Made by a program: the position numbers and the translations under genes
Notes under the pieces: model-generated
The model's database searches: none
What the model was told of the DNA's origin: nothing
Seen by the model: only the letters and a program-made list of their open reading frames with translations
From: Verrucomicrobiaceae bacterium
Lineage (GTDB): Bacteria > Verrucomicrobiota > Verrucomicrobiia > Verrucomicrobiales > Verrucomicrobiaceae
Direction of reading: 5' to 3'
DNA: 64,000 bases
Assembly (NCBI GenBank): GCA_947507875.1
Contig: CANNQP010000004.1
Location: 62,001-126,000 of the forward strand
Shown: in pieces, positions 9,452 to 21,308 of the stretch
Numbering within the stretch: the stretch's first letter is position 1
Layout of the letters: every line of letters starts with the position of its first letter

Positions 9452-10750
9452 TCAAGGTGTCACTGTCACTTTCACGCCGATGCTTTTGTAGGCATCCATG
9501 ATCTCTTGAGCTAGCTTCGGCCAGGGCCTTTCCCCCACAAGGATAGGCAGATGCTTGAAGGGAGCCGTTTCGGGATTGAAGTCTGGCGGCGGGAAATCAC
9601 GAGGATAGCGAAAACCACCGCCTGGCACTCTTTCCACCCGTGGATCGGCGAAGAACTTTCGCATGGCGTCCACCTCACCAAAAACGGCGTCCATGTAGCG
9701 GATGAAACGCTGGCCATCTCCATCCAGATGGCAGAAGAAATAGACCAAGAGCTGCGAGCGGTGATACATGTTCCGCATGTCCTGAGCCGTCTGGCACTCA
9801 GCATCCCAGACAGCTCGCTTCATGGTGATCATTTTCTCCAGTCCTTCGATGCTCGGCATGAAACCCTCCCGTTTCGCCCAAAACTCAACGTCCTCCTTGA
9901 AACCATTTTTGTGTGCACCTGCCCGGAAGATGCCGGCTTTGTAGGGCAGCATTTCGGTGTATTCTGCCGTGCCTTCGATGATCCATTTCGGCAAAAAGCG
10001 CAGATACTCGTCCATGAGTTGGTGAGTGATCTCGTGGACGAGCGTGCCACTGCTGTAGTTGTCATCCCGCGTGTAGGTCTTGCCCAGACGCTGCAATCCG
10101 AGGCTGGGAAACGGAATTTTGAAGGTACTGTCAGCCGTATCATAAACACCGCCAGACATCTCTGGGCCACCTGCCGCGATGTAGTCTTCCCGCGTTTCGA
10201 AAAGGGCAGCGGTGAAGCGAGGGCGAGCGTCTGGGGGACGACATTCGATGCCCCAGGGCAAGGCCTCAAGCAGCGTCTTTGTGGCCTCAAAAGTGCGTGC
10301 GATTTCCTTCATCATGCTCCCTGCCAGCTTAGCCTGACTGCTGAACTCGAAGGCCTCAGATTGGTAAATGAACTTTCGGTTGAGTGCATCCTCCGACACG
10401 GGGCGGATCTCCACTGAACCAGCTGCCACCTCCACCAGTTGCGGCCAAGCTCTCTCCTGCAGAGGCTTGCGCACGGATGATGCTGGCAACTTGGCAAGGT
10501 TGGCTGTCGCTTCAGCCCCATTTTGTCCACGGACAAAAGCCTGGTCCTCCGCACTTAACTTCACCAGCGGATAGGGCAATGTGCGCCCATCAGGCAGCTT
10601 CAAAAGCACGCTGTCCCCTTGCCTCCCCGCGAGCTCAGCCTCCAGTTCTCGACCCGAAGCATCTTTCCAAACACGAGCCTCCGTCTTGGGAGCTGTCATG
10701 AGGAGTAAACAGCCAGGAAAGAGGATGAAACGAGTGGGAATTCTCATCAT
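9452..10750 (-). CDS. Exported SHD1-domain zinc metallopeptidase
   Basis: Start taken at 10750, where MMRIPTRFILFPGCLLLM gives a proper signal peptide; a longer upstream frame is unlikely. After the signal comes an SHD1-like domain (RVWKDASGRELEAEL, LPYPLVKLSAEDQAFV), common in Planctomycetes and Verrucomicrobia. The second half carries the gluzincin-type motif HEITH at about residues 239-243 and, some 17 residues later, WIIEGTAEY, whose glutamate would be the third zinc ligand. This predicts a secreted zinc peptidase of about 432 residues, substrate unknown. It is monocistronic and converges on the greA-like gene. Confidence 0.75.
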   Translation of the reverse strand: MMRIPTRFILFPGCLLLMTAPKTEARVWKDASGRELEAELAGRQGDSVLLKLPDGRTLPYPLVKLSAEDQAFVRGQNGAEATANLAKLPASSVRKPLQERAWPQLVEVAAGSVEIRPVSEDALNRKFIYQSEAFEFSSQAKLAGSMMKEIARTFEATKTLLEALPWGIECRPPDARPRFTAALFETREDYIAAGGPEMSGGVYDTADSTFKIPFPSLGLQRLGKTYTRDDNYSSGTLVHEITHQLMDEYLRFLPKWIIEGTAEYTEMLPYKAGIFRAGAHKNGFKEDVEFWAKREGFMPSIEGLEKMITMKRAVWDAECQTAQDMRNMYHRSQLLVYFFCHLDGDGQRFIRYMDAVFGEVDAMRKFFADPRVERVPGGGFRYPRDFPPPDFNPETAPFKHLPILVGERPWPKLAQEIMDAYKSIGVKVTVTP

Positions 10751-11032
10751 AAACACAAGCGGATAGCATAAGCATAAAGCCCAAGGCAAGCCTACACGTC
10801 GGCGACTTCGTGCTGATCTCCAACCATGGAGATGATTGCCATGAAAAGATGGATGAATCAGGCAGACAACCTCCATTGAGGCCATTGAAAGTTTGTTCCA
10901 ACCACCTGGGAGTGTTGTCATGCTTAACGAGGCAGACTCTGCGAGCATGTGTTGAAAAAAAACGCCTCAGGGAGGGAAAAGAAAAAACATGCTTTCCCGG
11001 CGCTTATCCCTGAGTTCATCGTATAGCAGATC

Positions 11033-11575
11033 ATGTCCATTTCCACTCGACGCGGCGACACCGGCCAGACTGATCTACTCTTTGGCTTTCGTCTGCCCAA
11101 ATCTCATCCCCGTGTGCATGCCCTCGGGGCTGTGGATGAACTGAACGCCGCCCTTGGCCCACTGCGCGTTGCAGCCAAGCAACAGGAAACGCGAGATATT
11201 CTGCAAACCGTCCAACCCTGGCTTATTCATTTAATGGGTGAGCTGGCTACCCCGCCAGGATCCGAGGCACGCTACGCTGAAAAGCATCCTCAACTCGGCG
11301 CGGACCGCGTGACTTATCTGGATGAATGGGTCGCTAGACTCGAGGCAGGTGGCGCTTTAGAATTCAAAGGCTGGGCACTACCCGGCGAGGCGGGGGTTAT
11401 GAGCGGAGCCTATGCCGACCTCGCCCGTGTCGCCTGCCGCCGGGCAGAGCGACAGATCGCAGGCCTCCAGGAATCGGAAGATGCCATTCCGAATCCTGAA
11501 ATCCTACGCTTTTTGAATCGCTTCGCGGATGCGCTCTGGCTGCTCGCTAGATGGGAAGAGCGTGTGAGTGCTTGA
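11033..11575 (+). CDS. Cob(I)alamin adenosyltransferase, PduO type
   Basis: Transfers the adenosyl group of ATP to cob(I)alamin to make coenzyme B12. The N-terminal ATP-binding signature STRRGDTGQTDL, then PRVHALGAVDELNAALG, and the C-terminal helix ARVACRRAERQI with the FLNRFADALWLLAR segment identify the PduO-type trimeric enzyme. The length of 180 residues is normal. I looked upstream for a cobalamin riboswitch and saw none. The gene ends head-to-head against the nitroreductase gene, whose stop begins at the next base. Confidence 0.9.
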   Translation: MSISTRRGDTGQTDLLFGFRLPKSHPRVHALGAVDELNAALGPLRVAAKQQETRDILQTVQPWLIHLMGELATPPGSEARYAEKHPQLGADRVTYLDEWVARLEAGGALEFKGWALPGEAGVMSGAYADLARVACRRAERQIAGLQESEDAIPNPEILRFLNRFADALWLLARWEERVSA

Positions 11576-12214
11576 TCAGCGATGCTCGATGACATCCTTT
11601 GCCTCAAAGCGCACTTTGGGCAGCGAGGCGTAGCGGTCATCCGCACTGCGATAGCCGACGGGGCAAAGCACAGCCGTGGTGTAACCTGAAGCTTCGAGCC
11701 CTAGGATCTCGTCAAACTTGGCGGGGATAAATCCCTCCATCGGGCAAGTATCCAGCTCCAATAAAGCCGCAGCGAGCATGAATTGTCCGAGCGCGATGTA
11801 ACTTTGCAGCTTGGCCCAGGTCTCCAGGCCTCCTTTGGATTCCAAACCCGTGCGGAACCCTGCGACCATGTTGCGAAACCCTGCGAGTGCATCGGCGGTG
11901 CCTCCGCGCACTTCCACCATGCGTGCGATGTTGGCATCGATGTAATCTTCGCCCAGCGCCTTCGGCACGGTCATGATGACCAAATGCGAACAATCGGCTA
12001 CCTGACGCTGATTCCAGGCATGCGGGACCAGCTTTTCCCGTAGCTCAGGATCTTGCACGACGAGAAACTTCCAGGGTTGAAGGCCAAAGCTAGATGGCGT
12101 CAGCACTAGAGACTGCTCCAGCTTTTGCCAGGTCTCCGCAGAAATCTTTTTGGAGGAATCAAAGGCTTTGCAGGCGTAACGCCAGTTCAAGGCAGCGAGA
12201 ATGTCGGGGGTCAT
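11576..12214 (-). CDS. Nitroreductase-family NAD(P)H oxidoreductase
   Basis: FMN-dependent NAD(P)H oxidoreductase of the NfsB-like family. Start at 12214 (MTPDILAALNWRYACKAFD) fits the family; an upstream in-frame start adds an unlikely serine-rich tail. Motifs: RYACKAFDSSKKIS near the N-terminus (FMN phosphate contacts), LTPSSFGLQPWKFLVV near residue 38, and GLEASGYTTAVLCPVGYRSADD near 172. About 212 residues. The natural substrate (quinone, flavin, nitro compound) cannot be read from sequence. Confidence 0.87.
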   Translation of the reverse strand: MTPDILAALNWRYACKAFDSSKKISAETWQKLEQSLVLTPSSFGLQPWKFLVVQDPELREKLVPHAWNQRQVADCSHLVIMTVPKALGEDYIDANIARMVEVRGGTADALAGFRNMVAGFRTGLESKGGLETWAKLQSYIALGQFMLAAALLELDTCPMEGFIPAKFDEILGLEASGYTTAVLCPVGYRSADDRYASLPKVRFEAKDVIEHR

Positions 12215-12307
12215 GGTTTTGGGAACTGAGTTGAGATTTGAATACGATGGGCACGTGGTCGCGGAGCCCGCTTTCGTCAAGCTTTGCCCTGCCCATAGCG
12301 ATCCGCT

Positions 12308-12859
12308 TTAACGAGAGCTGTAGCCATCCACATAACCTCGCTCAAAGCTACGACGTCCACGGGGATCGTAGCGGCCGGTGTGAGCGCCTGGATCATTTGG
12401 GCGTCCGGCCACTCGATCACGAAGACCATAATCATAACCCTGTTGATAAACGGGATCATTGACCGCGGCCGGCGCGTCACCTGCAGCTGGGGCAGCGGAA
12501 GGTGGCGGCGCTGTGTTCGGTGACAAGGCTGCGCCGCCTGGCATGGGAGCTAGAGGCGGCAGGTATCCCTGTTCATACCCCTGCTGGTAGGCAGCCTGCG
12601 TGGCGGGCGTGTAGCTCTGGTAATGGCGCTGATAGCTTTTCGGCAAATTCGCACCTGCGTCCGCGCGACCATCGGAGATCCCACGCTCATAGGCCATCTG
12701 ATTTTCCTGCTGTGCCTGCTCCCTCGTTTGCGCACGCCATTGCTCACGCTGATCGCTGTAGGGCGCAGGTGGCGCTGCTGCGAAAGGGTGAATCGGACTC
12801 CCGTAAGGATCGACACAGGCAGCCAACAGGATAACGGGAAACAAAAAAAACAGGCGCAT
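12308..12859 (-). CDS. Lipoprotein of unknown function, G/Y/R-rich
   Basis: Start at 12859 gives a lipoprotein signal peptide, MRLFFLFPVILLAAC, with a lipobox LAAC and cysteine at about residue 15. The mature part is low in hydrophobic core and contains the recurring pattern YxxGYxxG: AYERGISDGR, AAYQQGYEQGY, VYQQGYDYGLRD, SFERGYVDGY. This repeat type is seen in envelope lipoproteins without known function. About 183 residues. Nothing in the neighbours points to a role. Confidence 0.6.
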   Translation of the reverse strand: MRLFFLFPVILLAACVDPYGSPIHPFAAAPPAPYSDQREQWRAQTREQAQQENQMAYERGISDGRADAGANLPKSYQRHYQSYTPATQAAYQQGYEQGYLPPLAPMPGGAALSPNTAPPPSAAPAAGDAPAAVNDPVYQQGYDYGLRDRVAGRPNDPGAHTGRYDPRGRRSFERGYVDGYSSR

Positions 12860-13004
12860 GAGATGAAGGAAGCTGTGGAATTGGGCGAGAATAGCAGATC
12901 CGTAAACCCAGGATTCAGAACTTCCAGTGCCTAGGCCATTCAAGAGCTCAGGCCACCTTTTCACCTCGTTGCCTCGTGCGAGACCACGCTTGCGCTAGAT
13001 CTGC

Positions 13005-13038
13005 ACAAAAAAGAGGGCGGTCCTGAGACCGCCCTCTT
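13005..13038 (-). terminator. Rho-independent terminator of the eno-ftsB unit
   Basis: An 11-bp perfect stem (13012-13022 with 13027-13037) with a CTGA loop. Read on the minus strand it is followed by a U-tract (complement of the A-run 13007-13011). It lies about 40 bases past the ftsB-like stop. Confidence 0.85.
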
Positions 13039-13075
13039 GGGGATGGGTTTTGATGAAAAACGCCTCCAACTGGAT

Positions 13076-13408
13076 CTACTCAATCCGAATCACATACTCA
13101 GCTTTTTTCTGCATGTTCTCGTGATCACGAGCCCGCATTTCAAGATAAGCGGTGTCCGTTTTGATCCATCCGATCTGACGCTTCAGCTTTTCGCAAACAG
13201 CGGATAGTCGCACTTTCTCTTCATGCAGGCTGTTCAGCTTTTGCTGCTGAGCCTCCTGCTCTGCTTTAGGCAGTTGGCAGACTTCCCAAACGACAGGGAC
13301 GAGCAGGAGAATCAGGCAAATTTTGCCAAGATTCACCAACAGTCCCAGCACACGATCCACAGGCTGGGGTTCGAGGCGAGTTTCGTGTAGGCTAGGTCTA
13401 GGTTTCAT
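13076..13408 (-). CDS. FtsB/DivIC-like septum formation protein
   Basis: A 110-residue bitopic membrane protein: short cytoplasmic tail, one transmembrane segment at about 23-42 (LLVNLGKICLILLLVPVVW), then a coiled coil (about 48-85) and a C-terminal piece DTAYLEMRARDHENMQKKAEYVIRIE. The latter matches the FtsB/DivIC pattern in which a coiled coil precedes a conserved 'aRe.l.m.k.gE.v' tail. FtsB proteins join FtsL and FtsQ in the division septum. It follows eno directly on the same strand, the same gene order known from proteobacterial eno-ftsB pairs, which supports the call. Confidence 0.75.
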   Translation of the reverse strand: MKPRPSLHETRLEPQPVDRVLGLLVNLGKICLILLLVPVVWEVCQLPKAEQEAQQQKLNSLHEEKVRLSAVCEKLKRQIGWIKTDTAYLEMRARDHENMQKKAEYVIRIE

Positions 13409-13441
13409 GGAGAGACCGCGTCGAAGCGGAGGCGAGGTGGA

Positions 13442-15721
<2,280 letters not shown>

Positions 15722-15929
15722 GATTGCCGAGGCGGCGCGGCAGCGGTTCGGGAAAAACCTCACGGGATCACCTGCTCTCGTGCCCCCTTGCGACCCATGC
15801 TTGGGCATGTCGAGGCCTCGGTGACTATCCCATGAGCATCTGGGTTGGGAAAAATCTCTCCAGAGGATGTCTTGTGCTGCTGAATCGATACCGCTAAGCT
15901 TTCGGAAACTTCTTTTTTGGCCTGACCTC

Positions 15930-17621
15930 ATGAGCGTGACTGCTGACCTCGACCCTTCCCTTTCCTCCAGGCAGAGGCAGCGATGGGCCGCGTTTGGGCT
16001 ATCGGCGCTGCTGATGATGGTGCTGCTCGGGGCGTTTCCTTATCAGCACTGGGACTTCATTGAGCGCAGCAGCATCCTCGGCGGCATCGTGCGCAAGGCA
16101 CAGCAGGACGCCGAGTGGTGGTTTTGCCTCGTTACCCCGTTCATCGTGGCTTGGCTGGTATCACGGATGCGTTCTTCCCTGGCCACCCTACCCTTGCAGG
16201 GCTCTTGGCTGGGCGCACCCGTGTTGGTCCTGGGCATGATATTGTATGGCTTTGGCTACAAAGCAGACACGGCCTATCCAGGCTATGCGGCAGGGCAGCT
16301 GCTGCTGCTCGGGCTGATCCTGCAGCTCGGCGGCTTGCCCTGGTTGCGGGTGTTGTTTTTCCCTTGGGCCTTTTTTGTCTTCACCTGGCCCATGCTGCCG
16401 CTGGAGTCCCTCATGGCCGTACCGCTACGCATGTGGACGGCTAAGCTCTCGGCGCTGGTGCTCAATCTCATCGGCGTGGCAGTGACGCAGGAGGGGACAG
16501 GCCTGCACTCTGCGGCTGACGAACTGGCCGGACGTGAGCAAGGCGATCTTTTTCAGCTCGATGTCGAGGAGCCCTGCAGCGGCATTCGCTCGCTGTTTTC
16601 TCTGATGATGCTGAGTGCTCTGTATGGGTGGATTTCGCTCAAAACGTGGCCTGCGCGCGGCATCCTCTTCGCCAGTGCCATTCCTCTAGCCATGTTAGGC
16701 AATCTGGTGCGCATGGTGCTGTTGGCCCTGGGGTGCCTAGCCTTCGGTTCGGATGTCGCCATTGGCCGCCACCTGAATGGCCATCAAGAGATGAGCTTTT
16801 ATCACAGCATGGCAGGCTTCACCGTTTTTGGTGTAGCCTTGGCGGGCATGTTTGGCATCACCACCTGGATGGAGCGCACCCTAGAAACCCGCGCCGTTCT
16901 CAAAGACAAGTCTGCCCCGGCAGCCGCACCGCCCGCAGGTTCTCAGACTTGGGCCCATCTGGCCGCTGTGCTTGTCATCGTGGGCGGTGGGCTTCTTTAC
17001 TGCGCGGGGATGGACACCGCTTACCACGTGGGGCCGCTTGGCATTAAGTCCAAGATGCCTAGCCTGCTCGCGGGCTTTGCCAGCACGGATCAGCCGATGA
17101 CAGCTCGGGAAAAGGCCACGTTGGCAGAGGACGTGCGCATTGACCGGCGCTTTTACACAAAGCCAAATCGTGCCATCCTAGCCTCCATCGTCCTGGGCGG
17201 CGCAGAAAAGCGCTCGCTGCACTCGCCCGATGTCTGCCTTCCCGCACAGGGCTGGATGGTCAGTAACGCGCGCCCTGTCACGCTTGACCTTGGCGGAGGT
17301 CGTAACGCTGAAGCGACGCTGATGAGCATGTATCGGGACGTCGAAGATGCTCAGGGCCGTCGGGCACGCCTGCGCGCGCTCAATCTTTTCTGGTACATCG
17401 GCTCTGATGGCTCGACCAGCGCCACCTACCAGGAGCATGTCTGGCGCACTTACCGAGACGCTTTTTTGCATAATCTCAACCATCGCTGGTCACTGCTGAC
17501 CTTCTTTGTACCACTCAAAGCCGAAGCTGCGGGCCTGGAAGATCCCTTCGCCGAAATTCAAGCCCTTCAGGACACAGAAGCCTTTCTCCGCGAGCTGATG
17601 CCCAGCCTCTGGGCCTCTTGA
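15930..17621 (+). CDS. Exosortase with C-terminal EpsI domain
   Basis: Integral membrane transpeptidase-like protein that processes and anchors proteins bearing a short C-terminal sorting signal. From the chosen start (15930; 15867 is also in frame but has no workable RBS) the N-terminal 310 residues have about eight membrane segments. They hold the exosortase triad: Cys216 in EEPCSGIRS, Arg261 in GNLVRMVLL and His292 in SFYHSMAG. Residues from about 375 form a soluble EpsI/DUF3485-like domain with [12 protein letters not shown], linked to exopolysaccharide production in related systems. No sorting-signal substrate was noticed in this window. Confidence 0.85.
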   Translation: MSVTADLDPSLSSRQRQRWAAFGLSALLMMVLLGAFPYQHWDFIERSSILGGIVRKAQQDAEWWFCLVTPFIVAWLVSRMRSSLATLPLQGSWLGAPVLVLGMILYGFGYKADTAYPGYAAGQLLLLGLILQLGGLPWLRVLFFPWAFFVFTWPMLPLESLMAVPLRMWTAKLSALVLNLIGVAVTQEGTGLHSAADELAGREQGDLFQLDVEEPCSGIRSLFSLMMLSALYGWISLKTWPARGILFASAIPLAMLGNLVRMVLLALGCLAFGSDVAIGRHLNGHQEMSFYHSMAGFTVFGVALAGMFGITTWMERTLETRAVLKDKSAPAAAPPAGSQTWAHLAAVLVIVGGGLLYCAGMDTAYHVGPLGIKSKMPSLLAGFASTDQPMTAREKATLAEDVRIDRRFYTKPNRAILASIVLGGAEKRSLHSPDVCLPAQGWMVSNARPVTLDLGGGRNAEATLMSMYRDVEDAQGRRARLRALNLFWYIGSDGSTSATYQEHVWRTYRDAFLHNLNHRWSLLTFFVPLKAEAAGLEDPFAEIQALQDTEAFLRELMPSLWAS

Positions 17622-17699
17622 TCGAAGCCTGACTCAGCCAATCGGCCCGCATCATCCCTTTGCATGAACCGCAGATCGCGTGCAAACCTGCGGGCTCAC

Positions 17700-18659
17700 A
17701 TGTCGAATCGAACTCTCATCCTAGGCACACGTGGCAGCGAACTGGCCCTCAAGCAGACCGAAATGGTCACGGCCGTGCTGCAGGCCGCTCATCCTGGCCT
17801 AAACGTGGAGCGCCGCATCATCCAGACCAGCGGTGACAAACGCCAGGACCTGCGCTTTTCCGAGTTCGCCGGAGTTGCTCAGGTGGACAAAGGCATCTTC
17901 ATCAAGGAGCTCGAGATCGCCCTGGAGAGCGGGGAGATCGACGCCGCCGTGCATAGCCTCAAGGACGTGCCCAGCGACCTCGCGGCCGGCTTTGACATTG
18001 CCGCCGTCATGCCGCGAGCGCCGATCGAAGACGTGCTGATCACCCGTGAGTCCTGCACCCTGGAAACCCTGCCCCAGGGCGCACGTGTCGGCACGAGCAG
18101 CGTGCGCCGTGCCGCCCAGCTGAAGTGGCTACGCCCCGATGTCCAGATCGTGGAGATCCGTGGCAACGTGCCCACCCGCGTGAAAAAAGTACTCGGCGAA
18201 GCTCCCCTGGATGCCGTCTTGCTTGCAGCCGCAGGATTGATCCGCCTGGGCCTGCTGAGCGATGGTCGGATCGACATCGAAGGTAACACCCTGCAAGGCC
18301 TCACACTCGATCCACGCGCCTTCCTCCCCGCGGCCGGCCAAGGAGCCATCGCGATCGAATGCCGCAACCAGGACGACGCCACCCGCAGCCTGCTGCGCGC
18401 GATCAACCATGCCGAGACCGAAACCCGCGTCATCGCCGAGCGCGACTTCCTGCGCCTACTCGGGGCTGGTTGCCAGACCCCCGTGGGGGCTCACACCTGG
18501 CTAAAAGACGGCCAACTGCACATGGCGGTGCGCGTGTTCAACGAGGCCAACCTAGCCGAGAAACCCATCGAACTCGAAAACCAAGCTCCGGATTCCCTGC
18601 CCCGCCAACTTTCCACCAGCCTAGCCGAAGCCTACCGCAGCCAAGCCGAGAACTCCTGA
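17700..18659 (+). CDS. hemC: Hydroxymethylbilane synthase (porphobilinogen deaminase)
   Basis: Polymerises four porphobilinogen units into hydroxymethylbilane for heme and cobalamin. Start at 17700 (MSNRTLILGTRGSELALKQ) matches the family; 17664 is an alternative. Conserved elements: SGDKRQDLRF, DAAVHSLKDVP, GTSSVRRAAQL, EIRGNVPTR, and LGAGCQTPVGA with the dipyrromethane-binding cysteine at about 258. Length 319, normal. It is read in the same direction as the SMP-30 gene, 53 bases upstream. Confidence 0.95.
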   Translation: MSNRTLILGTRGSELALKQTEMVTAVLQAAHPGLNVERRIIQTSGDKRQDLRFSEFAGVAQVDKGIFIKELEIALESGEIDAAVHSLKDVPSDLAAGFDIAAVMPRAPIEDVLITRESCTLETLPQGARVGTSSVRRAAQLKWLRPDVQIVEIRGNVPTRVKKVLGEAPLDAVLLAAAGLIRLGLLSDGRIDIEGNTLQGLTLDPRAFLPAAGQGAIAIECRNQDDATRSLLRAINHAETETRVIAERDFLRLLGAGCQTPVGAHTWLKDGQLHMAVRVFNEANLAEKPIELENQAPDSLPRQLSTSLAEAYRSQAENS

Positions 18660-18712
18660 TCGAACCAAGAAGCAGGAACCAGAAACGAAAAACTAGGAAT
18701 TCTTCCAAAAGC

Positions 18713-19564
18713 ATGATCCCCGTCACACCTGTCGGAAACCACGTCTCAGTTTGGGGCGAAGGCCCCCTTTGGCACCTGAATCGTCTGCTGTATGTGGACA
18801 TTGAGGCCTACAAAGTCATCGCCCTGGACCCCGCCACCGGTCAGGAAAAGATCTGGGACGTCGGCCAGCGAGTCGGCACCATTGTGCCACGGGCGAAAGG
18901 CGGCCTCGTCTGGGCAGGCGACACCGGCTTCCATTTCCTGGACGAGTCCACCGGACTCAGCACCCCGATTGGCGACCCCGAGCCCGACCTGCCGGACAAC
19001 CGCTTCAATGACGGCAAATGCGATCCTGCTGGCCGCTTCTGGGCGGGTAGCATCAACCTGAAAAAGCGCCCCGAAGGCTCCCTCTACTGCCTGCACGCCG
19101 ACCTGCGCATTGAGAAGAAATTCTCCCCTGTCACCAACTCCAATGGCATCGTCTGGACCCGCGACGCGTCCACGATGTATTACATCGACACCCCCAGCAA
19201 AAAGATCCGCGCCTTTGATTTCGACAAAGCCAGCAGCGCCATCAGCCACGAACGCGTCCTTTGGGACACCAGCGACGATGCCAGTAGCCCTGATGGCATG
19301 ACCATCGACTGCGAAGACCGTCTGTGGATTGCCTTTTGCCATGGAGCCAAGGTCGTCTGCTTCGACCCCAAGACGAGCAAAGTCGTGGAGCAGATCGACT
19401 TCCCCTGCGTGGAAACCACCGCCTGCGCCTTCGGCGGCCCTGACCTCGGCGACCTCTACGTGACCACCGGCCTGAAACCCGGGCTTACCGAGTCACTTGC
19501 AGGTCGGCTTTTCGTCTGCCGGCCAGGGGCCCAAGGCGTGCCTTCGGATGCTTTCGCAGGCTGA
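18713..19564 (+). CDS. SMP-30/gluconolactonase-family lactonase
   Basis: Six-bladed beta-propeller lactonase of about 283 residues. Family signatures are GEGPLWH near residue 12 (metal glutamate), RFNDGKCDPAGRFWAGS near 98 (metal-binding Asn), TNSNGIVWTRD near 143, and SSPDGMTIDCEDRLWIA near 190. Such enzymes hydrolyse sugar-acid lactones in Ca2+/Zn2+-dependent fashion. The neighbouring Gfo/Idh/MocA oxidoreductase and ribulokinase suggest a sugar-oxidation/arabinose theme, but the three genes are separated by gaps and may not be one operon. The start is the ATG before IPVTPVGNHVSVWGEGP; a longer in-frame extension overlaps hemC and is rejected. Confidence 0.88.
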   Translation: MIPVTPVGNHVSVWGEGPLWHLNRLLYVDIEAYKVIALDPATGQEKIWDVGQRVGTIVPRAKGGLVWAGDTGFHFLDESTGLSTPIGDPEPDLPDNRFNDGKCDPAGRFWAGSINLKKRPEGSLYCLHADLRIEKKFSPVTNSNGIVWTRDASTMYYIDTPSKKIRAFDFDKASSAISHERVLWDTSDDASSPDGMTIDCEDRLWIAFCHGAKVVCFDPKTSKVVEQIDFPCVETTACAFGGPDLGDLYVTTGLKPGLTESLAGRLFVCRPGAQGVPSDAFAG

Positions 19565-19640
19565 CAGGTGCCAGCAGAGTATCAGTCTTGCGCAGAACAG
19601 CACAGAAGCAGGCTGCATCCGCTGCGTTTTTAAACGCATC

Positions 19641-20990
19641 ATGCCCACTGACCGCCGTTCCTTCCTCAAATCCGCCAGCCTCGCTGCCAGCTCTGCGGCC
19701 TTTCCGGCCGTGGTCAAATCCGCCAGCCCGAATTCGAAACTCCAAGTCGTTTCCGTTGGCGCAAACGGCATGGCCTTCAGCGACATCAAAAACATTTCCG
19801 GCCATCCTCAGGTGCAATACGTCGGCTTCTGCGACATCGACAGCACCCGCTTTGACAAGGTGGACGCCGACCATCCCGGCGTGCCGCACTTTGCCGACTT
19901 CCGCGAAATGTTTGCCCAACTCGGCGACAAGTTCGACGCGGTGAACGTCGGCACGCCTGACCACATGCACGCCAAGGCTGCCATCGACGCCATGCGCCTT
20001 GGCAAGCACGTCTATTGCCAGAAGCCGCTGGCCCACACCGTGTGGGAAGCCCGCCAGATGCGCGTGGAAGCGGCGAAGGCCAAGGTGGTCACCCAGATGG
20101 GCAACCAAATCCATTCCAACCTCGAATACCGCCTCGGCACCCGCCTGATCAAAGAAGGGGCCATCGGCAAAATCAAAGAGGTCTATTCCTGGGTGGCCGT
20201 CACCGGCAATGAGCGCAACAAGCGCTTGGCCCCTGCCCCAGGCGCCAAAGTGCCCGCCCACGTGAATTGGGATCTTTGGATTGGCTGCGCCCCGATGCGC
20301 GAGTATGCGCCCTGCTACCATCCCTTTGTTTGGCGTGACTGGCAGGACTTCGGCGGCGGTGCACTGGGTGACTTTGGCTGCCATATCCTCGATCCTGTGT
20401 TTACGGCTCTCGGCATCAAGGCCCCCACTCACATCACCGCCACCAACAGCGGCGTCAATGAGCACATCTGGCCCACGCATGAGACCATCGAATACCTCTT
20501 CCCCGGCAACGAACTGACCGCGGGCAAGACCCTAAAAGTCACCTGGATGGATGGCGGCCTGCGCCCGGACCGCAAGCTCGCCCAGATGCCCGATCACCTC
20601 GATCTGCCCAAAAGTGGCTCCCTTTTCATCGGCGAGGAAGGCAACCTCGTCCTCGCCCACGTCGCCGGGCCACGCCTCTACCCTCTGGAAAAATTCACCA
20701 GCTTCAAGTATCCCAAGGAACAGGGCCTGAGCCACTGGCACCGCTGGGTGGATGCTTGCCTCGGTGGCGAAAAGACCAGCGACGGATTCGACTACGCCGG
20801 ACCTTTGTCCGAGACCGTGCAACTCGGCAATGTGGCCACCCGCCTCGCCATGGGCGAGATCGACCAGCGCACCGGCCGCCCGCTAGAGCTCAAAACCCTG
20901 GAATGGGACACCGAAGCCTTCGCCTTCAAAAACAACCCCGCCGCCGACAAACTCCTGACCAAGACCTACCGCGAGGGCTGGTCCATCTAA
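19641..20990 (+). CDS. Tat-exported Gfo/Idh/MocA oxidoreductase
   Basis: NAD(P)-dependent sugar/polyol dehydrogenase-like protein, 449 residues. Start at 19641 yields a twin-arginine signal, TDRRSFLKSASLAASSAAF, so the protein is exported folded, as is common for this family in Verrucomicrobiota and Planctomycetes. The Rossmann domain follows (VVSVGANGMAF in place of GxGxxG, then VGFCDID). VNVGTPDHMHAKAAIDAMRLGKHVYCQKPLAHT carries the family's EKP-like motif as QKP (positions about 107-140). The C-terminal alpha/beta domain begins near 165. Substrate unknown. Confidence 0.9.
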   Translation: MPTDRRSFLKSASLAASSAAFPAVVKSASPNSKLQVVSVGANGMAFSDIKNISGHPQVQYVGFCDIDSTRFDKVDADHPGVPHFADFREMFAQLGDKFDAVNVGTPDHMHAKAAIDAMRLGKHVYCQKPLAHTVWEARQMRVEAAKAKVVTQMGNQIHSNLEYRLGTRLIKEGAIGKIKEVYSWVAVTGNERNKRLAPAPGAKVPAHVNWDLWIGCAPMREYAPCYHPFVWRDWQDFGGGALGDFGCHILDPVFTALGIKAPTHITATNSGVNEHIWPTHETIEYLFPGNELTAGKTLKVTWMDGGLRPDRKLAQMPDHLDLPKSGSLFIGEEGNLVLAHVAGPRLYPLEKFTSFKYPKEQGLSHWHRWVDACLGGEKTSDGFDYAGPLSETVQLGNVATRLAMGEIDQRTGRPLELKTLEWDTEAFAFKNNPAADKLLTKTYREGWSI

Positions 20991-21308
20991 AGCGGGAGAA
21001 GGGCTTCTTGGTTCTCGGTTCATCGCCTTTCATTTAGGCGCCACCCCCCCTTTCCATCCCTCCTGAGGTCCTCAGCCCAAACTCCGCGTCTTACCTTCAG
21101 CCTAGCTTCATGGCTGAGGCTGAGGCGGAAGCGCTAGAATCATCTTCGTCCGGGCCCTCCTGGTTCCTAGAGCCACCGATGGCCGAGGGCCTTTGCACGA
21201 TGCAGAGGGACGGCATCCCAGGCCGTTGGCCGTGAAAAAAGCGTCCGGTTTTCTCTCGCCACAGGGGCATGGGCTGCGCACTATCGCGCCACCTTTTCCC
21301 AACCCCGA
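20991..21308 (+). other. Intergenic stretch before araB
   Basis: 318 bases between the oxidoreductase stop and the ribulokinase start. No gene is seen. A short inverted repeat (CAGCCT near 21099 with AGGCTG near 21118) might form a weak hairpin but lacks a U-tract. The promoter of araB should lie here; none is obvious. Confidence 0.4.

Noticed and set aside
10951..11032. Cobalamin riboswitch before the adenosyltransferase
   Set aside because: The gap is short and no B12-box-like sequence is visible.
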